NCBI GenBank assembly: GCA_030614785.1
Contig: JAUWTJ010000020.1
Location: forward strand, 1-54,626
Source of the DNA: Alphaproteobacteria bacterium
GTDB taxonomy: Bacteria; Pseudomonadota; Alphaproteobacteria; M2410
Reading direction: 5' to 3'
Length of the DNA stretch: 54,626 nt
Each line of letters opens with the position of its first letter. Within the stretch, counting starts at the first letter, position 1. The notes under the pieces were generated by a model. The model did not search any database. It was not told where the DNA came from and saw only the letters and a list, made by a program, of their open reading frames with translations. Position numbers and translations under genes: made by a program. Below are positions 1 to 8,137 of the stretch, one piece after another.

Positions 1-227
1 CCGACACCCAGCGCCTCTTGACCAAGCGATGAGGCGTAGGTTCCCAGCCTCCCGGTGCGCTGCAGGGCAACTGCCTTTGCGTCAAAGGTGCGTGTCAAGA
101 CCATCGCCCGACAGGCACTCTTCAGCGTTTCTGGATCCTGTGCGAAAGACGGCAATGGCTCCAGCAGACAACCGTCAGCACCGAGCATTCGGGTGAATTT
201 GATTTCTCCAAACTTCAAATCAGGCAC
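1..227 (-). CDS. pdhA: Pyruvate dehydrogenase E1 component alpha subunit, N-terminal part (cut by window edge)
   Basis: Reading the minus strand from a GTG at 227 gives about 75 residues that continue off the left edge. The frame contains PLPSFAQDPETL, then MVLTRTFDAKAVALQRTG and GTYASSLGQEA. This is the start of the thiamine-diphosphate-dependent E1 alpha family, and the GTYASSLGQEA stretch is typical of pyruvate dehydrogenase. E1 decarboxylates pyruvate and passes the acetyl group to lipoyl-E2. GTG is chosen because AAAGG lies 8 nt upstream; an internal ATG at 188 would cut off the conserved KFGEIKFTR lead. The acyl-CoA synthetase ends 65 bp upstream on the same strand, so co-transcription is possible. 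The E1 beta and E2 genes would be expected beyond the left edge. Confidence 0.8.
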   Translation of the reverse strand, partial: MPDLKFGEIKFTRMLGADGCLLEPLPSFAQDPETLKSACRAMVLTRTFDAKAVALQRTGRLGTYASSLGQEALGV

Positions 228-292
228 TTGTCTGCCTTTCGCTTTCACATTCGTACCACAGCAACAAGCGCTCAGGTCACATCGATATCAAG

Positions 293-1975
293 CTACCTGG
301 CCATCATCTCGCGCATCCGGAACTTCTGAACCTTGCCGGTCACGGTCATCGGAAACTCGGTAACAAACCGGATATAGTGCGGAATCTTGAAGTGAGCGAT
401 TTTATCACGGCAAAACTCCCGCACTTCATCCTCGCTCAGTGAGGCTCCTTCCCGGACCCTGATCCAGGCACAAATCTGCTCACCAAATTTGGGGTCGGGA
501 ACGCCGAAAACCTCGACTTCATCAATGGCCGGATGTTCGTAGAGGAATTCCTCTATTTCTCTGGGGTAGATGTTCTCGCCGCCACGAATAATCATGTCCT
601 TGAGGCGCCCGACAATCTGGCAGTATCCTTCGTTATCGAGGATTGCGATATCGCCCGACTTGATCCACCCTGATGCGTCGATATTTTCGGCAGTCTTCTC
701 CGGATCCTCCCAGTACCCCGGCATGACGCAGTACCCCCGGGTCAGCAGCTCACCCTCGACGCCGGTTGGAACGATCCTGCCGTCGGCATCGACGATCTTG
801 ACTTCCGTATGAGGAAGCACCCGGCCAACCGTTGTGACGCGTCGGTCGAGAGGGTCACCGATCGAGGTCTGAAAACTGACCGGACCGGTCTCGGTCATGC
901 CATAGGCGATTGTAATATCTGTAAGATGCATGTCACTGATCACCCGCCTCATCAGTTCAACGGGACACGGAGCGCCAGCCATGATCCCGGTCCGCAGGCT
1001 GGTCAAATCTCTTCCGGTAAACGTGGGGTCATCAAGCTCCGAGATGAACATGGTCGGAACGCCGTGAAGGGCAGTGCATTGCTCTGTCTCGACGGCATCA
1101 AGTACAGCTGCTGCGTCAAATCCGGCAGACGGGAAGACCATTGTTGCGCCGTGGGTCACGCAAAGCAGGGTCCCCAGAACCATCCCGAAGCAATGATACA
1201 TTGGCACGGGTATACAAAGGCGATCATGGCGGGAGAACCCCATAGCCTCGGCACAGAAGAAGGCGTTATTGACGATATTGTGATGGGTCAGGGTCGCGGC
1301 CTTTGGTGTGCCGGTGGTGCCGCTGGTGAACTGGATATTGATCGGGTCGTCGAACTGCAGGACCTGCGAAAGCTCCTTCAGTCTCCCGCGCTCTGCTGCA
1401 CCGCCTGACCGTGAAATCTCGTCAAAACCCATGAAGCCGACTTCGGTCTCACCGCCGATCTGCACCAAAAACCGCAAGTCGGGTAAAACTTTGGCCCTCA
1501 GGTCTCCCCATCGGCAGTTCCCTATTTCCGGCGCCAGCTCTTTGAGAATTTCTGTGTACTGGCTCGTCTTGAATTCGAAGGCCGTTATCAGCGCCCTGCA
1601 GCCTGTCTTGTTCAGCGCATAAGCCAGCTCGCGCGGCCGGTACGCAGGATTGATATTGACCAGAATGAGCCCGGCCCTTGCCGTGGCAAATTGAGTGATC
1701 ACCCACTCGGCACTGTTGGGCGACCAGATACCGACACGGTCACCCGGCTCAAGCCCAACAGACAAGAGGCCAGCGGCGCAGGCCTCAACGCGCTCTGCCA
1801 GCTCGCTCCAGGTCCAGCGAATTTGCTGATGGCAAACCACCAGCGCTTCATTGCCCGCATGGATGTTACAAATTCTATCGAAGAGCCCGCCGATGGTTTC
1901 TCCTGACAGCGGGGTCGTGCTTGTTCCATGCACATAGCCTGGAATTGTCCTGATAACACTTCGTTCTTCAGACAT
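293..1975 (-). CDS. AMP-binding acyl-CoA synthetase (fatty-acyl-CoA ligase family)
   Basis: This ANL-superfamily enzyme activates a carboxylic acid as acyl-AMP and then forms the CoA thioester in the cytoplasm. Landmarks in order are the phosphate-binding loop [18 protein letters not shown], the adenine motif [10 protein letters not shown], the hinge region [12 protein letters not shown] followed by [20 protein letters not shown], and the C-terminal catalytic lysine in [13 protein letters not shown]. At about 560 residues it is full length for the medium/long-chain FadD-like class; the acid substrate cannot be read from sequence. The ATG at 1975 (MSEERS) is preferred over an upstream GTG at 2005, with GGGAGG about 12 nt upstream. 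It is followed on the same strand by the pyruvate dehydrogenase E1 alpha gene, so both may feed acyl-CoA pools. Confidence 0.92.
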   Translation of the reverse strand: MSEERSVIRTIPGYVHGTSTTPLSGETIGGLFDRICNIHAGNEALVVCHQQIRWTWSELAERVEACAAGLLSVGLEPGDRVGIWSPNSAEWVITQFATARAGLILVNINPAYRPRELAYALNKTGCRALITAFEFKTSQYTEILKELAPEIGNCRWGDLRAKVLPDLRFLVQIGGETEVGFMGFDEISRSGGAAERGRLKELSQVLQFDDPINIQFTSGTTGTPKAATLTHHNIVNNAFFCAEAMGFSRHDRLCIPVPMYHCFGMVLGTLLCVTHGATMVFPSAGFDAAAVLDAVETEQCTALHGVPTMFISELDDPTFTGRDLTSLRTGIMAGAPCPVELMRRVISDMHLTDITIAYGMTETGPVSFQTSIGDPLDRRVTTVGRVLPHTEVKIVDADGRIVPTGVEGELLTRGYCVMPGYWEDPEKTAENIDASGWIKSGDIAILDNEGYCQIVGRLKDMIIRGGENIYPREIEEFLYEHPAIDEVEVFGVPDPKFGEQICAWIRVREGASLSEDEVREFCRDKIAHFKIPHYIRFVTEFPMTVTGKVQKFRMREMMAR

Positions 1976-2281
1976 GGACCACTCAAGCCTCCCGTCTTTG
2001 AACACCGCACGAACCTAGCGCCAAGCTGCGCAGCACTCAATTGGAATCATGCGACGCGCCAATCACTCCGGGCGCGCTTTCTCACGCGCCACTACCAAAG
2101 ATAAACTGAAACGCACAGGTTTTAAGTACCTGCGCCTATATGTCCCAATCGAGTTCGAATTTTACGCTGTGTTGTTGCATCTTCAGCCAAAGACCCAATA
2201 TGAGTTAGACCTCCCTGATTGTACATAACAGGGAAGATAGGTGTGGTGTCGGCAAATAACATCAAACAATACAGTTCACAG
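1976..2281. other. Divergent intergenic region without a gene
   Basis: About 300 bp separate the divergently read acyl-CoA synthetase and N-formylglutamate amidohydrolase genes. Both promoters should lie here. I see no FNR-type box, no convincing operator and no RNA gene. The true start of the downstream gene may lie inside this stretch, because its frame is open back to 2219. Confidence 0.5.
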
Positions 2282-3121
2282 ATGAATAGTACTAAGGAAC
2301 AAACTCAAACACTGAGGGCGGAGGAGCCCGTGCACAGAGAACCGAAAATCCTCTGGCACCTCCATAGCGGCAATGGGCCGACCCTTGGGGTTGCGGTTCA
2401 TGCCGGTCATGAAATGCGCCCGGAACTCTTGCCCTGCCTTGCCATCGATGAGGTAGCACGTGTTCGAGAGGAAGATCCCTATACCGACTACTGGACTGGG
2501 GCCTGTGACAATCAGATTATCACAAGGCGATCCCGCTTCGAAGTTGACCTGAACCGTTCACGTGAATTGTCCATCTGCGTTCATCCGGAAGATTGCTGGA
2601 ATCTTGATGTCTGGAAAACCACGATCAGTCCTGAAGGGCAAAGACGGTCCTTTGCAGAGCATGATGCGTTTTACGACATGTTCGTCGGGGTGTTGCGTGA
2701 TCTGGAACAGAAGTACGGACATTTCATCGTGCTTGATATTCATTCCTACAATCACCGACGATCCGGCGCCCTTGCCCCCGCTGACGACTCCGCCCGAAAC
2801 CCGGAAATCAATCTGGGAACCGCAACCATAGACGCGGAGCGCTGGCTTCCTGTTGTCGAGCGATTCAAAGCGGATCTTGAGGCTTTCAACTTTCTCGGGC
2901 GCGCCCTTGATGTGCGCGAGAATATAAATTTCAAGGGCGGATTTCTACCCCAATTTGTCAATCGCACTTTTCCCGGAACCGGCCTGGCTATCGCTATCGA
3001 GGTCAAGAAGTTCTTCATGGATGAATGGACGGGTGTCGGCGACCCTCAGGCAATCAATGCACTTCTGGAGGCGTTTCAATCGACAATTCCCGGACTTACA
3101 GAGGCTCTGGAGAAGATATGA
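2282..3121 (+). CDS. N-formylglutamate amidohydrolase family protein
   Basis: The family hydrolyses N-formyl-glutamate to formate and glutamate in histidine degradation, using a zinc peptidase-like fold. Here VAVHAGHEMRPELL near the N-terminus, DYWTGACDNQI, RFEVDLNRSRE and FIVLDIHSYNHRR give the expected histidine, aspartate and arginine pattern. About 279 residues matches family length. No histidine-utilisation genes are nearby. Instead the stop codon overlaps the start of a DUF1704 gene (ATGA at 3118-3121), so a role on some other N-acyl or gamma-linked glutamyl substrate is more likely. That last point is inference. The start is uncertain: ATG 2282 is chosen because family homology begins around ILWHLHSGNG, but GTG codons near 2241 are in frame and possible. 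Confidence 0.85.
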   Translation: MNSTKEQTQTLRAEEPVHREPKILWHLHSGNGPTLGVAVHAGHEMRPELLPCLAIDEVARVREEDPYTDYWTGACDNQIITRRSRFEVDLNRSRELSICVHPEDCWNLDVWKTTISPEGQRRSFAEHDAFYDMFVGVLRDLEQKYGHFIVLDIHSYNHRRSGALAPADDSARNPEINLGTATIDAERWLPVVERFKADLEAFNFLGRALDVRENINFKGGFLPQFVNRTFPGTGLAIAIEVKKFFMDEWTGVGDPQAINALLEAFQSTIPGLTEALEKI

Positions 3122-5025
3122 GCAGCACCGCCACACTGCCGCTGGACCAGATCAATCTGGTCGCCAATCGCCTCCAGGGCGGCGATTCGGTGCGCCTTGA
3201 TTTACAAGAGGAAGGCCGCCTTCATATCGACAGGCCACAACCCTTCCTCTGCCTTTACCGCCAGCCGGAGGGTCGATCGGATCCAGGAACAGAGACCCTT
3301 CCCCTGAGCCAGGCGTCCTGCCTCGTAACAAAAGGCAAACAAGCCCGGGACATGTCACTGAATGAGCTTGTCGGGAGCATTTGCCGGGTCCTGACCGACG
3401 CCTTTGGCGCTGCTGTCATACTGGAAATCTGCACATCCGATGAGCCGCTGGAAAACGCCGAGAGGAAATCCGGCCCCGAGCATCCCGTCTTCCGTCTTGT
3501 TGCTCCGGTTCACAACACGCCCCATGCAACGCTCCAAACATTCCAGGCGGCAATCGCCGCCGCAGACTGGCCATGCCCGGCGCCTGTCGTCGAAATCAGC
3601 TACAGTGATCAATGGCACCCGGCCGGAGTGCCTCGTCTGTTTTCGCCCCGGGAAGAGACACCCGGGCAAATCACCTATCTCGGACTGGAAATCTCCCCCT
3701 TCTTCCGTGACCATGAAACACATGACGTTTTTCCTGAAATCCTCCGGGATGTATCCTTCTCTCTCGGCCATATCCTGAAGCAGACTTTCTATACGTTCTC
3801 TCATAAACACGCCACCTACCGGCCGGTCCACTACCACGAACTCGGTCAAACTGACCTGTCCGACAGCGTCTGGAGGGTAGACAGGGGGCTCGCAAATCTC
3901 GCAGATCGATTTGATGTCCTGCTGCAAGTCACACCGGTCAATACGGGTCGAGCATGGCACGACTTCCACCAAAATCATTTCGACAAGGCACCGGAATTTC
4001 TTTATCGCCCCATGCAACATGATCCCGGGAGGCTAAAACAGGAACTTTTTCAAATTCGCCTGCACGAAATTGAGGATCCCGCGCTGCATCACATTTTTTC
4101 CGAACGGCGCGACGAGATGGATCGCCAGATCACCCTTATGACAGACAGAGGGCACGCCCGCTTCCTGCACGGCTGTCTGCAGATTTTCGGAACTGTAGAG
4201 GAAGAGCTTCTGGATTTGGCACACGATATTCTGCAGCAGATCCCTGCCCATACAAAAGACAACCCGTCTCAAGAGATTCTGGATGCGGAAGCCTTCGCAC
4301 TCCTGGCTCAGGCAGAAATCGACCGTTACGCAGCAAGCTTTCCACTGTTTACCGCCACCGTTCAGGTCAGAGAGGATATTCCCGGTATCATGGTTTCAAA
4401 AGGTCACCTCCTGATCGGAAAGGAGGCCCGTATTGCGCGGTCTCGGGTCGAGGCGACACTGCATCACGAGATCGGCACTCACGTCGTGACATTCTACAAC
4501 GGACTGGCCCAGCCCTTCCGGCAATTACATGTCGGGCTCGCAGGGTATGAAGAACTGCAGGAAGGCCTGGCGGTGCTGGCGGAATTCCTTGTTGGCGGGC
4601 TCAGTCGATCTCGCCTGCGTCAGTTAGCCGGGCGGGTCGTTGCTGTCGATAGCGTGATCGGTGGAGCCGGGTTTATCGATACGTTTCGCATGCTTGTTGA
4701 GCACTATAACTTCTCGCAGAACGCAGCTTTTATGATGTCCATGCGGACCCATCGCGGCGGCGGCTATGTCAAGGACATGATTTACTTGCGGGGCCTGAAA
4801 AATCTCCTCGCTCATCTTCAAACCGGGGGTGACCTGGAGACCCTGTTCACCGGAAAAATCGCCCTCGGTCACGTCGACATCATGGAGGAATTGATATGGC
4901 GCAAGATTGTAACCGCTGACGTTGTCCAGCCCCGCTACCTCAAAGATCCAGAGGTGCAGCGCAGACTGGAACAAGTCAAAAACGGTCTGTCAGTCCTCGA
5001 CCTGATGTCAGGAGGCACAACATGA
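3118..5025 (+). CDS. DUF1704 / QEGLA-motif putative zinc metallopeptidase
   Basis: This 635-residue protein belongs to the bacterial 'flavohemoglobin expression-modulating QEGLA motif' group (DUF1704). The sequence shows HEIGTH at residues 450-455 and QEGLA at 481-485. This matches the HExxxH...E zinc site known from eukaryotic DUF1704 members of the MATCAP tyrosine-carboxypeptidase family, with Glu482 the presumed third ligand. No signal peptide or membrane segment is seen, so it is presumably cytoplasmic. The start at 3118 overlaps the previous stop (ATGA), and its stop overlaps the next start (ATGA at 5022-5025), so three proteins are translationally coupled. The trio suggests peptide- or tag-like chemistry: an amidohydrolase, a peptidase and an ATP-grasp ligase. 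The bacterial substrate is not established. Confidence 0.85.
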   Translation: MSSTATLPLDQINLVANRLQGGDSVRLDLQEEGRLHIDRPQPFLCLYRQPEGRSDPGTETLPLSQASCLVTKGKQARDMSLNELVGSICRVLTDAFGAAVILEICTSDEPLENAERKSGPEHPVFRLVAPVHNTPHATLQTFQAAIAAADWPCPAPVVEISYSDQWHPAGVPRLFSPREETPGQITYLGLEISPFFRDHETHDVFPEILRDVSFSLGHILKQTFYTFSHKHATYRPVHYHELGQTDLSDSVWRVDRGLANLADRFDVLLQVTPVNTGRAWHDFHQNHFDKAPEFLYRPMQHDPGRLKQELFQIRLHEIEDPALHHIFSERRDEMDRQITLMTDRGHARFLHGCLQIFGTVEEELLDLAHDILQQIPAHTKDNPSQEILDAEAFALLAQAEIDRYAASFPLFTATVQVREDIPGIMVSKGHLLIGKEARIARSRVEATLHHEIGTHVVTFYNGLAQPFRQLHVGLAGYEELQEGLAVLAEFLVGGLSRSRLRQLAGRVVAVDSVIGGAGFIDTFRMLVEHYNFSQNAAFMMSMRTHRGGGYVKDMIYLRGLKNLLAHLQTGGDLETLFTGKIALGHVDIMEELIWRKIVTADVVQPRYLKDPEVQRRLEQVKNGLSVLDLMSGGTT

Positions 5026-6068
5026 AAATCGGGTTTGTCATCAACAGGCTGGCCACCGAAAAGGTCAATTATACGACAACTCATCTGGCAGAAACAGCCG
5101 TGCGAAGGGGCCATGAAGTCTGGTACATTCCGGTCGACGCCTTCACCATTGATCCGGATGAAAGAGTTCATGCCCACGCATTCGGACCCCCGCGGGTTAA
5201 TTATCGATCTGCACGGACGTTTCTGAATGACCTTCAATCCAAAGAGTGCAGGAAAGAGCGAATTACAGTTTATGACCTCGACGTTCTGCTGCTGCGCAAC
5301 GATCCGGCAGAAGATGTCGTGACCCGTCCATGGGCACGCCTCGCCCCTCTTTATTTCGGACGACTTGCTGCGACCCACGGAGTGATCGTCCTGAACGACC
5401 CGGAGGGCCTCGGTCACGCGATTAACAAGAGCTATCTGGAACTCTTCCCGCAGTCGATACGGCCGCGCTCCCTGATCACGAGAAACCATAGCGACATTGT
5501 TCATTTCATTCACGAACAACGCGGACCTATCGTTCTTAAACCCCTGGCTGGCTCAGGGGGGCACAATGTTTTTCTGTTGGAGACAGGTAAGGAGCCCAAC
5601 CTCAACCAGATCATTGAGGCCGTTCTGAGCGAAGGCTATGGCCTTTGCCAGGAATATCTGCCGGATGCGAAGAATGGTGATACGCGCGTCTTCATGATGA
5701 ATGGCCACATCCTTGAACGTGACGGCAAGTTCGCAGCCATCCGCCGGCGCCGCCCGGGCAGCGATCTGCGCAGCAATCTGTCAATCGGCGGTTCCTCTGA
5801 ACAGGCGCAGGTAACCGAGGCCATAGAGGAAATTGCCGAAGGCGTTCGCCCTCAACTCGTTAAGGACGGCCTGTTTTTTGCGGGCCTCGACGTTATCGAA
5901 AGCAAGTTGATCGAAATCAACGTATTCAGTCCCGGCGGCCTGTTCAGTGCCTCAAGGTTCGCAGAAGTGAATTTTTTTGACGAGATGATAGACAATCTGG
6001 AGCACAAGCACGACCTGGCGAACCAGGAACCAGGCGGCTTCAACAACCGGGAGATCGCAACCCTGTAA
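5022..6068 (+). CDS. Glutathione-synthetase-like ATP-grasp ligase
   Basis: ATP-grasp enzymes join a carboxylate to an amine through an acyl-phosphate. The N-terminal domain (MKIGFVINRLATEKVNYTTT) resembles the GshB/RimK preATP-grasp fold. IVLKPLAGSGGHNVF carries the ATP-binding lysine and flexible glycine loop, CQEYLPDAKNGDTRVF is the second ATP strand, and IEINVFSPGG supplies the metal-binding Glu and Asn as in glutathione synthetases. At 348 residues it is slightly longer than GshB (about 315). It is coupled to the DUF1704 gene by ATGA. Because the window lacks a gamma-glutamylcysteine ligase and the neighbours are an amidohydrolase and a peptidase, a dedicated peptide ligase is more likely than housekeeping glutathione synthesis. 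This is inference. Confidence 0.85.
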   Translation: MKIGFVINRLATEKVNYTTTHLAETAVRRGHEVWYIPVDAFTIDPDERVHAHAFGPPRVNYRSARTFLNDLQSKECRKERITVYDLDVLLLRNDPAEDVVTRPWARLAPLYFGRLAATHGVIVLNDPEGLGHAINKSYLELFPQSIRPRSLITRNHSDIVHFIHEQRGPIVLKPLAGSGGHNVFLLETGKEPNLNQIIEAVLSEGYGLCQEYLPDAKNGDTRVFMMNGHILERDGKFAAIRRRRPGSDLRSNLSIGGSSEQAQVTEAIEEIAEGVRPQLVKDGLFFAGLDVIESKLIEINVFSPGGLFSASRFAEVNFFDEMIDNLEHKHDLANQEPGGFNNREIATL

Positions 6069-6106
6069 AACGGCTTGGTCGGTCACCGCAAGACAAGGAG
6101 GTGAAG

Positions 6107-6499
6107 ATGATAAACATCAGCACGGACAAGCTGGAAGCGATCATCATGATGGCGCGCGAATATGACGCTTTGACTCCATCAACCGATCCGAACTCCGGCT
6201 CCAACCCCATTGATGACGGCCAGATCGACGTACTCGAGAGCGGGCAAGGGTCAAACATTGACAATGAATTGAAGAACTACATCGATGGTCTGCGGGAAGA
6301 CGAGCAACTGGATCTTGTCGCCCTGACGTGGATTGGCCGCGGGACCTATGAACCGGAAGACTTCGAAGAAGCAAAGCAAACCGCTACGGCGGAACGAACC
6401 GCGCCGACATCCGACTACCTCATGGGCATACCGCTGCTGGCAGACTACCTTGCACAGGGGCTGGCCGTTATCGATCGGATTCCGGAAGATGAGGACTGA
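6107..6499 (+). CDS. DUF3775 domain protein
   Basis: A small acidic protein of 130 residues. The central segment LDLVALTWIGRGTYEPEDFE and the end YLMGIPLLADYLAQGL are characteristic of DUF3775, a proteobacterial family of unknown function. No signal peptide, cysteine or membrane segment is present. The ATG at 6107 is preferred to the GTG at 6101 because AAGGAGG sits 5 nt before it, whereas it would overlap the GTG. It lies 38 bp after the ATP-grasp gene on the same strand and could be the last gene of that operon. I do not know its function. Confidence 0.8.
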   Translation: MINISTDKLEAIIMMAREYDALTPSTDPNSGSNPIDDGQIDVLESGQGSNIDNELKNYIDGLREDEQLDLVALTWIGRGTYEPEDFEEAKQTATAERTAPTSDYLMGIPLLADYLAQGLAVIDRIPEDED

Positions 6500-6529
6500 C
6501 AGGTGGGTGTGAAAAGAATTGATCAGAGG

Positions 6530-6543
6530 TTGATCCAGATCAT
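6530..6543. promoter_or_regulatory. FNR/FixK-type box (TTGATCCAGATCAT)
   Basis: TTGAT-CCAG-ATCAT matches TTGAT-N4-ATCAA at 9 of 10 arm positions. Its centre lies about 81 nt before the dodecin start, a usual distance for an activating FNR/CRP-family site. This implies oxygen-responsive control of dodecin and perhaps the following genes. Confidence 0.5.
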
Positions 6544-6617
6544 GGATTGACGTGGCCGAAAGTTGAAAGAATGAATTTGGCGAAAACGCGTCATCATCTA
6601 AAATAAGGGAGATTGTC

Positions 6618-6821
6618 ATGTCCATGTTGAAAGTGATTGAGATTCTGGCCGAGTCTGACAAGAGCTGGGAAGATGCGGCACAGGCTGCCGTTGCCAACGC
6701 TGCGGAGACACTCCATGGCGTCAAGTCCATCTACCTCAAGGACATGGAGGCGGTCGTCAACGAGGGGAAGATCACCAAATATCGCATTAATGCCAAGATT
6801 TCTTTCTTGCTGGACGGATAG
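6618..6821 (+). CDS. Dodecin family flavin-binding protein
   Basis: Dodecins are 65-70 residue proteins that form hollow dodecamers storing or buffering flavins. This 67-residue product shows the family layout: a short strand (MLKVIEILAES), an amphipathic helix (SWEDAAQAAVANAAETL) and two strands (GVKSIYLKDMEAVV and ITKYRINAKISFLLDG). The ATG at 6618 follows AAGGGAG at good spacing. An FNR-type box lies upstream. Flavin buffering makes sense beside a locus rich in flavoproteins such as the NQR-like complex and SQR, but that link is inference. Confidence in the family is high. Confidence 0.92.
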   Translation: MSMLKVIEILAESDKSWEDAAQAAVANAAETLHGVKSIYLKDMEAVVNEGKITKYRINAKISFLLDG

Positions 6822-7023
6822 TTGAGCCGAGATCATTTTACTGCTGAATAGACGCTTGGAGACCTGATGGAAGCGGATCGTTGGTCCGGGTCGTCTGACA
6901 GGCAGGCTTTTCCTGCAACCGCCACACGATAAACTTCAAAAGCCTGGCGGGAAACCTCGGAATATGGATGCTGATTCTTATTGCAGGTCAGATCTGGAAT
7001 CCTTCAAATAGAGGAGATAGCCG

Positions 7024-7452
7024 ATGGCAACCGTAAATCACCTCCTCAGGCAGAAAGGCCGTGAGGTCCATACGATCAGTCCCGACGATTCAGTGTTCGA
7101 TGCGATCCGTCAAATGGCCGAGAAAGACATCGGCTCCCTTGTGGTGATCGAGGACGGGCGACCGGTTGGCATTTTTACCGAACGCCACTATGCCCGGAAT
7201 GTCTTCCTGAAAGGTAAGTCATCACCAAAGACGCCGGTTCGCGATGCGATGGCAATCCGTCCAATCTTTGTTTTGCCAGAGCAGACGGTTGAAGAATGCA
7301 TGGCGGTTATGACCAGGCACCGTATTCGACATCTTCCCGTCCTCGACGGCGAGGACGTGGTTGGGATTGTCTCGATTGGCGATTTGGTTCAAAGCACTAT
7401 CGCCGACCAGAAATTCGCTATCGATCAGCTCGAACACTATATTCGCGGCTAG
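7024..7452 (+). CDS. Two-CBS-domain protein
   Basis: This 142-residue protein is almost entirely two CBS motifs: VFDAIRQMAEKDIGSLVVIE with GRPVGIFTERHYARNV in the first half, and EECMAVMTRHRIRHLPVL with GEDVVGIVSIGDLV in the second. Such stand-alone Bateman modules bind adenosine nucleotides and act as energy-state sensors for partner proteins. The start has GAGGAGATAGCCG just upstream. Its partner is unknown. Proteins of this type often sit beside universal stress proteins and Hsp20 in oxygen-limitation regulons, which fits the neighbours. A second CBS-pair gene at the end of the NQR operon (20522-20911) is related in architecture. Confidence 0.92.
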   Translation: MATVNHLLRQKGREVHTISPDDSVFDAIRQMAEKDIGSLVVIEDGRPVGIFTERHYARNVFLKGKSSPKTPVRDAMAIRPIFVLPEQTVEECMAVMTRHRIRHLPVLDGEDVVGIVSIGDLVQSTIADQKFAIDQLEHYIRG

Positions 7453-7534
7453 TGATCATGGCACTGGCCGAGGGGCAAGGTATGGCATGGCGCGGACATG
7501 CTGACATTCAGCATGATGCCTCTGCTCCGCGAGG

Positions 7535-7993
7535 TCAGCCCGCCTTTGCCTCCGCTGCCATCGCATCGTGCTCAAGCGCGGTAAGAAACCGGTCGAACTC
7601 CGTCTTTTCCGCAGGGCCGGTCGCCGAAACCTGGATCGATGCGGTCCCGCGTTCCGGGGCGATGAACTCGCTACAGAACTGATCCAGACTGATTTCCTCC
7701 GGCCCCTCCGGCGCATCCTCGTCGACCGGCAGGCGATCACCGAGTTCGTCCACCACGCGCACTCGTAAAATCCAGCTGTCCGACAGGTGCTCGGGCATCA
7801 CCTCCAGTGATCCGACGGCGGTGACTTCGCTCACACCGGTCTCCTCGTAACCGCCTTTTTCAGCGATGAAGCTTTCGTCCTGGACATATTCACGCCACGC
7901 ATTTATCTGCATCCCGGCTCCGCCTTTATCCGCGGCCAGGACGATCCATCCAACGACGACGTCGGCGGGAAGATCGAGATCATAATCCTCCAT
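7535..7993 (-). CDS. Unrecognised acidic protein with FNR-type promoter
   Basis: I do not recognise this 152-residue protein. It is acidic, has a single Cys (DQFCSEFIAPER) and no signal peptide or membrane segment, so it is probably cytoplasmic. The start at 7993 (MEDYDLD) is chosen over 8023 because AAGGAG lies 7 nt upstream, and it removes ten atypical residues. A palindromic FNR-like box centred about 72 nt upstream of this start independently supports both the gene and the start choice. It converges with the CBS-pair gene. That it is real and made under low oxygen is inferred from the promoter only. Confidence 0.72.
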   Translation of the reverse strand: MEDYDLDLPADVVVGWIVLAADKGGAGMQINAWREYVQDESFIAEKGGYEETGVSEVTAVGSLEVMPEHLSDSWILRVRVVDELGDRLPVDEDAPEGPEEISLDQFCSEFIAPERGTASIQVSATGPAEKTEFDRFLTALEHDAMAAEAKAG

Positions 7994-8058
7994 CTGTGAA
8001 CTCCTTATGTTGCGCCAATGCAATCATCGTAGCCTGCGCGGAAAACCGCAGCTCGACA

Positions 8059-8072
8059 ATGATCTGGATCAA
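8059..8072. promoter_or_regulatory. FNR/FixK-type box (ATGATCTGGATCAA)
   Basis: ATGAT-CTGG-ATCAA differs from TTGAT-N4-ATCAA at one base. Its centre is about 72 nt upstream of the ATG at 7993. With a typical leader this would place it near -41.5, the class II activator position. Confidence 0.5.
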
Positions 8073-8137
8073 GGTAGCGCGAACCAGGCGCTATTGATCG
8101 CGATGACGAGCTGTCCGGGCTGATCCAGGAAGCGAAC

